Positions 16,166-24,728 of a stretch of DNA of 64,000 nt are shown here, piece after piece (positions within the stretch are counted from its first letter, which is position 1; each line of letters begins with the position of its first letter). Source of the stretch: UBA11346 sp038318565 (lineage in GTDB: Bacteria; Planctomycetota; UBA11346); NCBI GenBank assembly GCA_038318565.1, contig JBBQCI010000007.1:1-64000 (forward strand). The letters run 5' to 3'. The notes below the pieces were generated by a model, which saw nothing but the letters and a program-made list of their open reading frames with translations, was not told the DNA's origin and searched no databases. Made by a program: the position numbers and the translations under genes.

Positions 16166-17197
16166 ATGCGCACCAGACTCACCCCGCTGGGCTGGATCAC
16201 CGGCGCCGAGGGTGTCGCATTGTGTCTGGTACCAGCCTGGCAGGTCGCTCCGCTCGCCGCGGTCGGCGGGATCGCGATGCTCGCCGCCTTGGGTGCCGCC
16301 CGCCTGCTCGCCCCACGCGGGCTGGCCATGGTGCAGGCCACCTGGGTGCCGCCACGCACGATCCACGCCGGTGCCGAAGCGGTGATGACCGCGCAACTGA
16401 GCTTCAACACACCTGCGCCCCCCTGTACCCTGTGGGCGTGGGATCCGCGGGCGCGCGAGCAACGCCAGGTTGCTCGCCTTTCGGTAAACGATCAGGCCGG
16501 TTGCACCGTGCGCTGGGTCATGCGCTTTCCCAATCGCGGTGCGGTCCATCTTCCGGCACTGCAGATTTCCGGCGTGCAGCCGCTTGGCCTGATCGAGGCA
16601 CGCCGCAGCGCTGGCGACGGGTCCACGGTGATCGTCCTGCCACCGATCGGCCGCATCCGCGCGGGATTACGTGCCCGTCTGGCCGAATGGTTTGCCGGCG
16701 TCGCCGTCGCACCCGAGCCGGGTGGCGACGATCTCGGACGGCTACGCGCCTGGGCCCCTGGCGATCCACGTTCGCGCATTCACTGGCGGGCGAGCGCCCG
16801 GCATCAGCAGCTACTGGTCGCCGAACGCCATGCCCCGGCTGCTCGCCGCCTCGCCATCGCCATCGATCCACTGGCCAGTGCCGTGGTGTTCGAACGCCTG
16901 GTGTCGGCTGCAGCGACCCTGGTCGACGATCTCGCTGCGCGCGGCTGGGAACTCATGGTGCATCACGGCCATGTACCGCGCGGAGCCACCGGTGCCCGCG
17001 ACCGTCTCCTGGAAGCGCTAGCGCTAGCGCGCCCCGGCGGTGCACCACTGGAGGAGATCGTCCCTCGTGGAGCGCCCTGCCTGGCCTTGCTCGCCGAAGG
17101 CACGCGGCCCCCAGACAACCAGCCGCCGCCCCTGGTCATCCGCGATGACGAACTGGCCCGCCTGATCCACCTGCCGCGCCGGCTGGGTCGCGCATGA
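16166..17197 (+). CDS. DUF58-domain protein
   Basis: About 343 residues, starting 4 bp after the MoxR stop. Two hydrophobic N-terminal segments (residues ~8-25 and ~28-48) are followed by a beta domain and the DUF58 core: LGRLRAWAPGDPRSRIHWRASARHQQLLVAE is its diagnostic region. A degenerate VWA-like domain makes up the C-terminal third (LAIAIDPLASAVVFERLV). It is the usual partner of MoxR and sits in the inner membrane. The stop overlaps the transglutaminase start (ATGA at 17194). Confidence 0.9.
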   Translation: MRTRLTPLGWITGAEGVALCLVPAWQVAPLAAVGGIAMLAALGAARLLAPRGLAMVQATWVPPRTIHAGAEAVMTAQLSFNTPAPPCTLWAWDPRAREQRQVARLSVNDQAGCTVRWVMRFPNRGAVHLPALQISGVQPLGLIEARRSAGDGSTVIVLPPIGRIRAGLRARLAEWFAGVAVAPEPGGDDLGRLRAWAPGDPRSRIHWRASARHQQLLVAERHAPAARRLAIAIDPLASAVVFERLVSAAATLVDDLAARGWELMVHHGHVPRGATGARDRLLEALALARPGGAPLEEIVPRGAPCLALLAEGTRPPDNQPPPLVIRDDELARLIHLPRRLGRA

Positions 17198-19113
17198 ACC
17201 CCGCCGATCAGCTACGCCTCGCGCACATCGCCGGACTCGCCGCGATCGCCGGCTGGTTATCGTGGGCGCATCCCGGCGGTTGGCTGCCGGCCACCCTGGT
17301 TGCGCTGATCGCCGCCGCTGGCGAGGTGCTGCCGCGCGGGGTCTGGCGCGAGCTGGGTTCGCCGGCGCTGACTCTGGCAGCCGCGGTCATCGCCTGGGCC
17401 CTGGGTGACGGCAGTCGCGCCACCGTGCATGCGCTGCTCGGCACCCTGGTCACCGCCCTGGTCCTGATCCCGGCCCGGCCCGGCGTGCTGCGTCTGGTCG
17501 CGCCGCTCGCGGTGATGGAGCTGGTCGTGCTCGGACTGCCTGGCAGCAGCGGTCCGCCGCCGTGGATCGCCGCCGTGGTGCTGGCTCCGCTCGCCTGCCT
17601 GGCGCTCGCCACCGACGCCTGGCTGGAAGCGCGACTCGGCGCTCGCCGCACCGGCTTGCACCACAGCCACCTGCCAGGGCGCGCGTGGCTGGCCTGGGCC
17701 CTGCTGCCAGCCCTGGCCGCCGGCAGCCTGGGTGCGCTGGCCTTCGCTCCGGCGCAATCGTTGGCGCACGCCTTGCGACCCGCGCCGGTGCGCACTGATG
17801 GCAAGGGCGGCGAAGCGGCACCGCGCACCTCGACAGGCATTAAACCGTCCGAACGCATCGGCATTGATCCCGGCGGGCCGCCCCCGCGCGACCCCAGCCC
17901 GGCAGCCCGGCTGTTCCTGCCCACAGATCCCGATCAGTTGGTCTACTTGCGGCTCGCTGCGTGCAGCCGGTTGCAGCGCGACGCAGAATCAGGCAGGCTG
18001 CGTTGGCTGCCCGCGCCCGGCGAAGTCGAACTGGACGACACGCCGCCGCCAGCTGGTGCAACGATCGCCGACCTGGTCAGTCTCGGGGGTGTCGGTGACA
18101 GCGTCTTGGCCCCCGACAACGGTGGCTGGGTCGGACTCAGCGACATGTGGGCTGACGGCGATGGGAACCGCTGGCGGCCCGAACTGGGTTCGGCCATCCG
18201 TTCGTATCGCGTCTCGCTCGACGGTCCGCCACGCTTCGAGCCTGAAGCGGATCGCGCGCTCGCCGCAGCCATCTGCCGCGAACTCCCGCCAGCGATCGCC
18301 GAATGGCCGTGGTCGACCATCGAGGACGCGCGCTGGGCCGGACTCCCGGCGGAGCAAGCTGCCCGGGCGATCATCGCCCGGCTACACGAACGCTGCGCCT
18401 ATGATCTGGACACACCGCAGGCGGTCAGCGAACCGCTCGCTACATTCATGTTCGGCAATGACCGCGATCGTCGCGGCACCTGCGAGCACTTTGCTGGCGC
18501 CTCCACCCTGCTTCTACGCCGGGCCGGTCATCCCGCCCGCTGTGTCGCAGGCTACGCCAGCTCGGAATGGGACGGCAGCGGTATCACCTTCCGCAAACTG
18601 CACGCCCATGCCTGGGCCGAGATCCTGCTGCCCAATGGTCGCTGGCAGCGCATTGACGCGACACCGGCGGCAGCGCATACGATGATCAGTCGGCTCGATC
18701 ATGGCGACCAGCCACCGCCGCAACTGACCCAAGCGGTGCCGCTGCACGATCGCCCCCGCAGCGGTCTGTCGGCGTTTCTCATCGCCGGCGTGCTGGCTGC
18801 GATCGGCCTGGTCGCGATTGGTCGTCACCTGGTGCAGCGATGGCGGCTGCGGCGTCGCGACCTCCAGGCGGTGCATCGTCGGCGCGGTATCGAGCTGGTC
18901 GAATTGGCCCGCCGCCTGGGCGTGCGCGTCAGTCCCGCCGACAGTGCCGCCAGCATCTGTGCCGCGATCACGACCCGCACCGGCCTCGACCTGTCGCGCG
19001 AGCTGGCCGCCTACGAACGCGCCCGCTTTGGTGGCGGCCCGCCTCCGCCGCCATGGCCGACGCCAGGGCCGACGCCAGGGCCGACGCCAGGGCCGCCTCG
19101 GGCCGGCGGATGA
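17194..19113 (+). CDS. Membrane transglutaminase-like protein (TgpA type)
   Basis: A 639-residue protein. About six hydrophobic helices occupy residues 1-200, a periplasmic transglutaminase-like domain follows, and one more membrane helix (FLIAGVLAAIGLVAIGRH) lies near residue 535. The catalytic triad is complete: Cys430 in GTCEHFAGAS, His472 in HAHAWAEI and Asp488 in RIDATPAAA. The C-terminus ends in three PTPG repeats encoded by a 12-bp tandem repeat. TgpA-type proteins go with MoxR and DUF58 and are thought to process periplasmic proteins or peptides. It overlaps both neighbours by ATGA. Confidence 0.9.
   Translation: MNPADQLRLAHIAGLAAIAGWLSWAHPGGWLPATLVALIAAAGEVLPRGVWRELGSPALTLAAAVIAWALGDGSRATVHALLGTLVTALVLIPARPGVLRLVAPLAVMELVVLGLPGSSGPPPWIAAVVLAPLACLALATDAWLEARLGARRTGLHHSHLPGRAWLAWALLPALAAGSLGALAFAPAQSLAHALRPAPVRTDGKGGEAAPRTSTGIKPSERIGIDPGGPPPRDPSPAARLFLPTDPDQLVYLRLAACSRLQRDAESGRLRWLPAPGEVELDDTPPPAGATIADLVSLGGVGDSVLAPDNGGWVGLSDMWADGDGNRWRPELGSAIRSYRVSLDGPPRFEPEADRALAAAICRELPPAIAEWPWSTIEDARWAGLPAEQAARAIIARLHERCAYDLDTPQAVSEPLATFMFGNDRDRRGTCEHFAGASTLLLRRAGHPARCVAGYASSEWDGSGITFRKLHAHAWAEILLPNGRWQRIDATPAAAHTMISRLDHGDQPPPQLTQAVPLHDRPRSGLSAFLIAGVLAAIGLVAIGRHLVQRWRLRRRDLQAVHRRRGIELVELARRLGVRVSPADSAASICAAITTRTGLDLSRELAAYERARFGGGPPPPPWPTPGPTPGPTPGPPRAGG
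19059..19094 (+). repeat. Three copies of a 12-bp unit (GACGCCAGGGCC)
   Basis: Perfect tandem copies at 19059, 19071 and 19083, in frame at the 3' end of the transglutaminase gene. They encode a Pro-Thr-Pro-Gly repeat just before the stop. Such repeats change length by slippage without breaking the frame. Confidence 0.9.
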
Positions 19114-20189
19114 ATAGTTGGATCGCTGCCGCCGCTGAACTGCCACTGGCCTTCGCCCAAGTACGCGAGGATCCGTTGATCGATCTAGCCGTCGTCCGAG
19201 CCGTGGGCAGGCCGGCTCGCATCATCATGATCGGCTCGGGCGGATGCAGCTCGGCCCTGCTCGCTGCCGATCCGCAAGTTGCCAGCTTGCATCTGGTCGA
19301 TCCCAATCCAGCGCAGCTGGCGCTCTGTCGGCTGAAACTCGATCTCTTGCGAGAGACCGAGCCGGCGCAGCGGAAGTTGCTTTTGGGCCATGCCCCGATG
19401 CCGCCAGCACAGCGCGAGCGCGAACTGGCGTACCGGCTTGACCGCCTCGGCCTGTCACCAACTGCGCTTGGACCAGTCGAGCTGGTCACCAGGCTCGGTC
19501 CTGATCAGGCCGGACGCTACGAGGCGCTGTTCCAAGCGATCGCCAGTGAACTCGAACCGCATGCCGAAGCCTTGGCGGAACTGCTGCAGGACACCGACCC
19601 AGACGTGCAGAGCCGCCGGGTAGGTAGCGACAGCGCGCTCGGCCAGGCCCTGCATGCGGTCTGCCAGCGACAGTTTGACCTGTCCATCCTGGTGGCGTTG
19701 TTCGGAGCCGAGGCGACGCGCAACCCTGCCATGTCGTTCGCTCACCATTTCCACCGCCAGCTCATCCAGGTCCTCGCCACCTTGCCGGCACGCGGCAACC
19801 ACTTCCTTCACCAGATGCTGCGCGCTTCGCACCCGTTTGAGGGCGGCGCCGACTGGCTGCATCTCCCGCCGCGACCGGATCTGCCGCCGGTCACCTTTAG
19901 CAATGGCCTGATGGCCGACGTGCTGCAGGCCCAGCCGGAAACCTACGACGTGGTACACCTGTCGAACATCCTCGACTGGTTATCCCCTGAAGCAGCTCAA
20001 ACAACACTGCTGGCAGCCTACCGAGCGCTGCGCAGAGATGGCCGCGTGGTGCTCCGCCAACTCAATTCGACCATCGATCCCGTTGCGATGTCGACCGGCA
20101 TCCAATGGGAGACCGCGATGGCTGAAAATCTGCATGCCATCGACCGTAGTTTCTTCTACCGTCGACTGTTGATCGGCCGCAAGGCATGA
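19110..20189 (+). CDS. DUF3419 / BtaA-like SAM-dependent 3-amino-3-carboxypropyl transferase
   Basis: About 359 residues, starting on an ATGA overlap with the transglutaminase gene. The N-terminus carries the family signature FAQVREDPLIDL, then a nucleotide-binding glycine motif IIMIGSGGCSSALLA and the acidic strand HLVDPNPAQLALCRLKL. A second Rossmann part contains YDVVHLSNILDWLSPEA. In BtaA this fold moves the aminocarboxypropyl group of SAM to diacylglycerol, the first step of betaine-lipid synthesis. No BtaB N-methyltransferase follows, so DGTS synthesis is not implied. The next two genes encode an acyltransferase-like and a diiron-oxidase-like protein, all overlapping or abutting. The true acceptor is unknown. 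Confidence 0.8.
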   Translation: MNSWIAAAAELPLAFAQVREDPLIDLAVVRAVGRPARIIMIGSGGCSSALLAADPQVASLHLVDPNPAQLALCRLKLDLLRETEPAQRKLLLGHAPMPPAQRERELAYRLDRLGLSPTALGPVELVTRLGPDQAGRYEALFQAIASELEPHAEALAELLQDTDPDVQSRRVGSDSALGQALHAVCQRQFDLSILVALFGAEATRNPAMSFAHHFHRQLIQVLATLPARGNHFLHQMLRASHPFEGGADWLHLPPRPDLPPVTFSNGLMADVLQAQPETYDVVHLSNILDWLSPEAAQTTLLAAYRALRRDGRVVLRQLNSTIDPVAMSTGIQWETAMAENLHAIDRSFFYRRLLIGRKA

Positions 20190-21127
20190 CCCTGGTCTCG
20201 ATCGATGCAGGAGTGACCGCCGACCTCTCTGCCTCGTTGGCCGACTTCGAAGCGGGATTCACCTATCCACTTGGCCCGCATCGGCGATTCCGCATCGTTC
20301 ATGGTGTCGATTATTCTAGTTTCTACCGCAGTCAGGGCGAAGCCCGGGTCGTCGCGCTGACTGCTGGCGACCGCGTCACTGGCATCATCGCCGCCGCATG
20401 CCGCACGCTCGTGCTTGGCGATGGCAGCCGCTGTACGGCACTCTATCTGGGCGACTTGAAGCTGTCGATCGAGGTTCGCGGTGGCCGCGCTTTGCTTGGT
20501 TTGATCCGCGAGATCCAGGCCTGGGCTGCTCCGCGCACCAGTCGTGGCTGGTGCGTCGTGATGGATGGCACAACGTCAGATCCAGGCAGGTACACGGGAC
20601 GCTGCGGAATCCCGGCCTTCAGGCCTGTGGCCAAGCTGGCGATCCTGCGACTAGACTGCCAGGCTGGGGCCATTGATCCTGCCTGGAACGCCTCCTCACA
20701 GGAAGCCGCCGCCTGCTTCGCCGAACTGTCTGCAGGCACTATCTACGCGGATGGGGCTGATCGAACGCTGCGATCGCACATGGCTCCATGCTGGCTGCGG
20801 GATCCGCTCGGGCGCTCCTGCGGCTTGCTTGAGGACACGCTGCGGGCCAAACGCCTCTACGACGATGCCGGCGGTGAGCTACTGAGCGCCCATCTCGGCC
20901 GCTTTGCTTGGCGAGATGCCGCCGCCGCGGTCGCCTGTTTGCTCCAGGCTAGGCGACGTGCCGCGGCCTTGGGGCGAGCTTCATTGTTCTGCGCCATACC
21001 AGCAGAGCGCACGGCCGAACTGATCGCGCTTGGGCTCGGCAGCGGCCTGACCGTCGCGGGCGCGACAATCTGTGCCAGCGGCCTGCCCGACGCACAACCT
21101 TGGACCATCGACACGGCGGATATCTGA
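20186..21127 (+). CDS. GNAT-like acyl/acetyltransferase
   Basis: A 313-residue protein with two GNAT-like lobes. The first spans roughly residues 20-160: FRIVHGVDYSSFYRSQGE, VVALTAGDRVTGIIAAACR, LYLGDLKLSIEVRGGRALLG, with the G-R-G-x-A-L-L-G loop standing for the acyl-CoA pyrophosphate site. The second lobe is more diverged. The start overlaps the DUF3419 stop by ATGA, and the stop lies 1 bp before the diiron-enzyme gene, so the three should be made together. N-acylation of an aminocarboxypropylated product is a reasonable inference; the donor and acceptor are not visible. Confidence 0.65.
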   Translation: MTLVSIDAGVTADLSASLADFEAGFTYPLGPHRRFRIVHGVDYSSFYRSQGEARVVALTAGDRVTGIIAAACRTLVLGDGSRCTALYLGDLKLSIEVRGGRALLGLIREIQAWAAPRTSRGWCVVMDGTTSDPGRYTGRCGIPAFRPVAKLAILRLDCQAGAIDPAWNASSQEAAACFAELSAGTIYADGADRTLRSHMAPCWLRDPLGRSCGLLEDTLRAKRLYDDAGGELLSAHLGRFAWRDAAAAVACLLQARRRAAALGRASLFCAIPAERTAELIALGLGSGLTVAGATICASGLPDAQPWTIDTADI

Positions 21128-21128
21128 C

Positions 21129-21821
21129 ATGAACTTGACCAACTGCATCACCACCCGAGCCAGCGCAATTCTTGCGCAGCGATCCAGTTCTGAAAACCCC
21201 TACTTCAGCGGCTTGAGCGACGGCAGCCTGGATTTGGAGGGATTCCGCCGCACCCAGGAGCAGTTCTTTTATGCCGTGACGTTTTTCCCCAGACCGATGG
21301 CGGCCCTGATCGGACGCATCCCGCATCCGCGGCAACGACTCGACATCCTCGGCAATCTGCTGGAGGAGCATGGTCATCTCGATGAATCAGCGTTCCATCA
21401 CTCCACTTTCCAGCTCTTCCTTGAACGACTCGGCTGCGACATCACACGGCTGGACGCCGTGTCGCTGTGGCCAGAAGTCCGGGCCTTCAATAGCGTGCTG
21501 ACCACCGCCTGTGTGTTCGACGAACTGGAGGTCGGTGTAGCTTGCATGGGCATCATCGAACACGCCTTCGCCGGCATTTCGGCCAGCATCGGCTCGGCCG
21601 TGGTTGCGCGTGGATGGATCTCAGCCGAACGCCTAGTGCATTACAAGCTACACGCAGAAATCGACATGCGCCACGCCGAAGAGTTCTACGCCGTCATTGC
21701 CGCAGGCTGGAACGATGCGCAGCGCCGCTATCACATCGAGCAGGGTCTGGAGCTGGGCAGCTATATTCTTGATCGCTTGTATCGCGACCTTGCCTTACGC
21801 GCCCACGCTGGACCAGCCTGA
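21129..21821 (+). CDS. Haem-oxygenase-like diiron oxidase/oxygenase (HDO, TenA/PqqC-like)
   Basis: About 230 residues, all helical. Candidate metal ligands follow the HDO pattern: Glu79/Glu80 and His90/91 in NLLEEHGHLDESAFHH, Glu144-His145 in IIEHAF, and His171, His175, Asp179 and His182 in HYKLHAEIDMRHAEEF. Family members of this type (UndA, SznF, BesC, CADD) use iron and O2 to cleave or oxidise amino- or fatty-acid-like substrates. It is the last gene of the operon from 15.2 kb and ends 3 bp from a convergent zinc-binding-protein gene. I infer an oxidative step on whatever the two upstream enzymes make. Confidence 0.8.
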   Translation: MNLTNCITTRASAILAQRSSSENPYFSGLSDGSLDLEGFRRTQEQFFYAVTFFPRPMAALIGRIPHPRQRLDILGNLLEEHGHLDESAFHHSTFQLFLERLGCDITRLDAVSLWPEVRAFNSVLTTACVFDELEVGVACMGIIEHAFAGISASIGSAVVARGWISAERLVHYKLHAEIDMRHAEEFYAVIAAGWNDAQRRYHIEQGLELGSYILDRLYRDLALRAHAGPA

Positions 21822-21824
21822 CAC

Positions 21825-22715
21825 TCAGCGCAGGGCGGACAGGATCGCCTGCACATTGGTCTTAAACACGCCGATGTAGGTGCCGGTCGCACCATCAAGC
21901 GGGCCAACGCCGTCGAGGTGCAGTTCTGTGCCGACGCGGACGCCGGATTCAGCGGCAATCTGTTCGATCAGCTTGGGGTTTTTCCCGTATTCCAGGAACA
22001 CACCCTTGACCCCCTGCTCGCGGATGAAGGCAACTAGCTCGGCGATCTGCTTGGCACTCGGCTGGCTATCCTCCAGCGCAGTGTTGGGCGAGCGGATGGT
22101 GAATCCGTAGTCTTTGGCGAAGTAGGCCAGCGCACCATGGTTGGTGACGATGGTACGCTGAGCCTTGGGGATGGCGGCCAGCTCGGCGGTGGCCCAGCCA
22201 TCAACCCGGCGCAGTTCGTCGATCACCGCGGCAGCCCGACTGCGCAGTCCGTCGGCCCCCGCAGGGTCGGCGGCGATCAGCGCATCACGAATGTTCTCTG
22301 CATAACGAACGCCCTGGCGGAGTGAATTGTAGGCATGGGGGTCGACCACATCGTGTTGATGATGATCGTGTCCACCGGTGCAGGCTTCGCTCATGTTCAA
22401 CGGCGTGATGCCCGTCGTGGCAACCACCAGGGTGCCACTGAAGCGCGCTTCCTTGGCCAGATTCTCGAACCAGCCTTCGAACCCGAGACCGTTGATGATC
22501 ACGATCTTGGCGGCAGCCAAGCGGCGGATGTCGTCCGGCACCGGCTGGTAGGCATGCGGGTCGACGCCCGGCTTGAGCAGGCACGTCACGACAAAGCGGT
22601 CGCCACCGATGCGGGTGGCCAGATCGTGCACGATGGTGTTGCCGGTGATCACCGGGATCGGCTCGCCAGCTGCGACCAGCGCGAACAGGACCATAAGCAA
22701 AGCGGTTCGCAGCAT
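21825..22715 (-). CDS. znuA: Zinc-type ABC transporter substrate-binding protein (orphan)
   Basis: A 296-residue exported cluster A-I (ZnuA-like) binding protein. The signal peptide is MLRTALLMVLFALVAAG. Metal ligands are suggested by His54 (VDPHAYQP), His127 (DPHAYNS) and the His of IVTNHGALAYFA. A short His-rich loop (GHDHHQHD, residues 115-122), typical of zinc-specific members, sits before the second. GGAG lies five bases before the ATG. No permease or ATPase is adjacent; the SBP-less operon at 8.7-10.8 kb is the obvious candidate partner. A promoter motif shared with the second zinc operon lies 28 bp upstream. Confidence 0.9.
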   Translation of the reverse strand: MLRTALLMVLFALVAAGEPIPVITGNTIVHDLATRIGGDRFVVTCLLKPGVDPHAYQPVPDDIRRLAAAKIVIINGLGFEGWFENLAKEARFSGTLVVATTGITPLNMSEACTGGHDHHQHDVVDPHAYNSLRQGVRYAENIRDALIAADPAGADGLRSRAAAVIDELRRVDGWATAELAAIPKAQRTIVTNHGALAYFAKDYGFTIRSPNTALEDSQPSAKQIAELVAFIREQGVKGVFLEYGKNPKLIEQIAAESGVRVGTELHLDGVGPLDGATGTYIGVFKTNVQAILSALR

Positions 22716-22742
22716 GTTGACTCCGGGTGCGCTGCTGGTTTA

Positions 22743-22767
22743 CTAACGATCTTTAGTTATCAATAAC
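22743..22767 (-). promoter_or_regulatory. Putative zinc-regulator (Zur-like) site upstream of znuA
   Basis: On the plus strand the site reads CTAACGAT, seven bases, then TATCAATAAC. It contains GTTAT-TC-AATAAC-type dyad symmetry (GTTAT ... ATAAC) like the core of gamma-proteobacterial Zur boxes. A 25-bp match (18 identical positions, by my alignment) lies at 59226-59250 before the other zinc operon. Assignment to Zur is inferred. Confidence 0.55.
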
Positions 22768-22806
22768 AACATCGCGAAACCCTGCGCTGCTGGCGCCGAC
22801 CTCGCA

Positions 22807-24036
22807 TTACTTGGCGTCAAGTCGGCTACGCAACGCCGCCGCCTGCGGATCAGTCGGATGCTGACGGAGATATTCCGTCAGCATCGTTCTTGCTTCCTGA
22901 CGACGATCCTGGCGCAGATACAGGCCAACCAGCCGCAAGGTGGCGGAAGCGGCCGCTGAGCCCGCTCCGCTGGCAGCTTGTAGATACAGCACTTCGGCAC
23001 GGGGCGCAGCCCCAGCGGATTCAGCCAGCGAAGCAGCCCACACCAACACCGTCGCATCGCGTTCACCAGCGGCGATCAGCACATCCAAGGTTGTGGCAGC
23101 AGCGGAGAGATCGCCGGCCTGGACCGCCAGGCGTGCGGCCTGGACCTGTTGCGCCCGGCTGCGGGTGCTGTCCGGCATGGCCGCCAGCCAGGCGCGCGCG
23201 CGATCGACATCGCCGCTGTCGGCGGCAGCCCGGCTGGCCAACAACACCAGTCCATCGTCGACGACGGCGGGATCGCTCATCAACAGGGTGACGGTCAGTA
23301 GTGCGGCCTGCGGCAGTCCACGATCCAACTGGACCTGGGTGAGCCGGCGACGCAGGACGCGATCGCTCGGCGCCACCGCCACCGCGGCTTCCAGAGCGGC
23401 AAGCGCCTCGTCTTCGCGCCCAGTCTGTTGCGCCGACCAGGCAAGCTGGCGCCACAGTTCGGCATCCGCCGGCGTACGGGCCAGCAGAGCAAGCACCGCT
23501 TGGCGCGCATCTTCGGCCCGCCCGGCGTGGACCAGCACGGCGAGTTCGGTGCGGCGCAGCGCCTGATCATCGGGGAAGCGCAAAATCCCGTTCTGGGCTG
23601 CCAGGGTGGCCAGGCGCCAGTCCTCGGCCCGCAGAGCGGTGCCGGCGAGGAAGGCAAGCTGGGCCGCGTCGGCGCTGGCCGGGTCGATACCGGCGGCAGC
23701 GGCACGGCTGGCGGCGACCCAGTCCTCGCGGGCAGCCGCGCACTGCGCCAGACCAAGATGCGCCTGCCGCACGGATGGATCCAGTTTGAGCGCAGCGCGC
23801 AAGTCCACCTCGCCAGCGTCGCGCTGGTCCAGGCGGAGTCTGGCCTGTCCACGCGACAACAGCAGGAGCGGATGCGCCTCGCCAGTCCAGCCATCGATGA
23901 GGGCGACAACCTCTGCAGGAGTCGCAGTCATCGTCTTGGTGAGCAGGTCAGCGACCGGACGCGGGATGGCACGCGGCGTCTCGGCGGTACACACCAGCGT
24001 CACCAGCATGGTCAGCGCGAGTACACGCACGATCAT
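22807..24036 (-). CDS. TPR-repeat periplasmic protein of the TonB2-type operon
   Basis: About 409 residues with a signal peptide (MIVRVLALTMLVTLVCTA) and a run of tetratricopeptide repeats to the C-terminus (VRQAHLGLAQCAAAREDWVA, DAELWRQLAWSAQQTGREDE, YLRQDRRQEARTMLTEYLRQ). The start at 24036 overlaps the tonB stop by ATGA; an ATG four codons upstream is less likely. TPR proteins are the usual last gene of DUF3450-TtpC-ExbB-ExbD-TonB clusters and are thought to help assemble the energy-transducing complex in the periplasm. Confidence 0.85.
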   Translation of the reverse strand: MIVRVLALTMLVTLVCTAETPRAIPRPVADLLTKTMTATPAEVVALIDGWTGEAHPLLLLSRGQARLRLDQRDAGEVDLRAALKLDPSVRQAHLGLAQCAAAREDWVAASRAAAAGIDPASADAAQLAFLAGTALRAEDWRLATLAAQNGILRFPDDQALRRTELAVLVHAGRAEDARQAVLALLARTPADAELWRQLAWSAQQTGREDEALAALEAAVAVAPSDRVLRRRLTQVQLDRGLPQAALLTVTLLMSDPAVVDDGLVLLASRAAADSGDVDRARAWLAAMPDSTRSRAQQVQAARLAVQAGDLSAAATTLDVLIAAGERDATVLVWAASLAESAGAAPRAEVLYLQAASGAGSAAASATLRLVGLYLRQDRRQEARTMLTEYLRQHPTDPQAAALRSRLDAK

Positions 24037-24728
24037 TTGATGGTCCATGCGATCACCGTCTCTTGCTCGGACGCCACGGCTTGGCCGGCGAGTAGCGCTG
24101 GTCTATAGCGCAGGCTGCGCACCAATCGTTCTGCGGCGCGCTCGAAGACGCCCGCCGGAGTCGATTCCACCACCGTGACCGCCGACACCCGGCCATCGGC
24201 CGCGATAGCGATGCGCACCCGTGTCGTGCCGGTGACGCCACGCAGCTTGGCCGAACGCGGGTAGTACTGATCGAGGTCGAAGGCACCTTCGCGCTCAGCC
24301 GGCGTATCGAAGGATAGCGTCCCGCTGCCCGCCCCACCGATCGACCCATCCGTTGTCGCAAAAGCAGGGAAACTCAGCGGCAATGCCAGCTCCAGGCTGG
24401 CGGCACCCAGCGGAGGCAGCGCCAGCTCGCTGGGCGGACTAGCGGTCGGTAATTCCAAACTGGGCAGGGCTATCACCGCGAGCGGTTCCGGCTGAGCAGC
24501 GCTGACAGGCGGAAGCGATTCAGCAGGCACGACCGGTTCGGGCGCCTGCCGATGCAGCGTGCGCACCGCCAGCACCGGTTCTGGCGCGTCATGATGCAGA
24601 CTGCTGATCTGGGCGAGGACCACCACCACGGCCAGGTTGGCGAGCACGGCGGTTCCAACTGCCGCATACCACAGACGCATCGGTTTAACCCGGCGGAAGC
24701 TGCGCGTGCGTGGCAAAGTGGGACTCAT
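24033..24728 (-). CDS. tonB: TonB-family energy transducer
   Basis: About 231 residues. One N-terminal membrane helix (LWYAAVGTAVLANLAVVVVL) is followed by a Pro/Ala/Glu-rich periplasmic spacer and a C-terminal TonB domain (YYPRSAKLRGVTGTTRVRIA, AADGRVSAVTVVES, AAERLVRSLRYRPA). It transmits proton-motive force from ExbB/ExbD to outer-membrane receptors. The start at 24728 overlaps the exbD stop by ATGA. The Pro-rich spacer lacks long Glu-Pro/Lys-Pro runs, as in TonB2-type proteins. No TonB-dependent receptor gene is in the window. Confidence 0.88.
   Translation of the reverse strand: MSPTLPRTRSFRRVKPMRLWYAAVGTAVLANLAVVVVLAQISSLHHDAPEPVLAVRTLHRQAPEPVVPAESLPPVSAAQPEPLAVIALPSLELPTASPPSELALPPLGAASLELALPLSFPAFATTDGSIGGAGSGTLSFDTPAEREGAFDLDQYYPRSAKLRGVTGTTRVRIAIAADGRVSAVTVVESTPAGVFERAAERLVRSLRYRPALLAGQAVASEQETVIAWTIK

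Noticed and set aside
19110..20189. Complete betaine-lipid (DGTS) synthesis locus
   Set aside because: The BtaB-type N-methyltransferase is not present next to the BtaA-like gene, and the neighbours are different enzymes.
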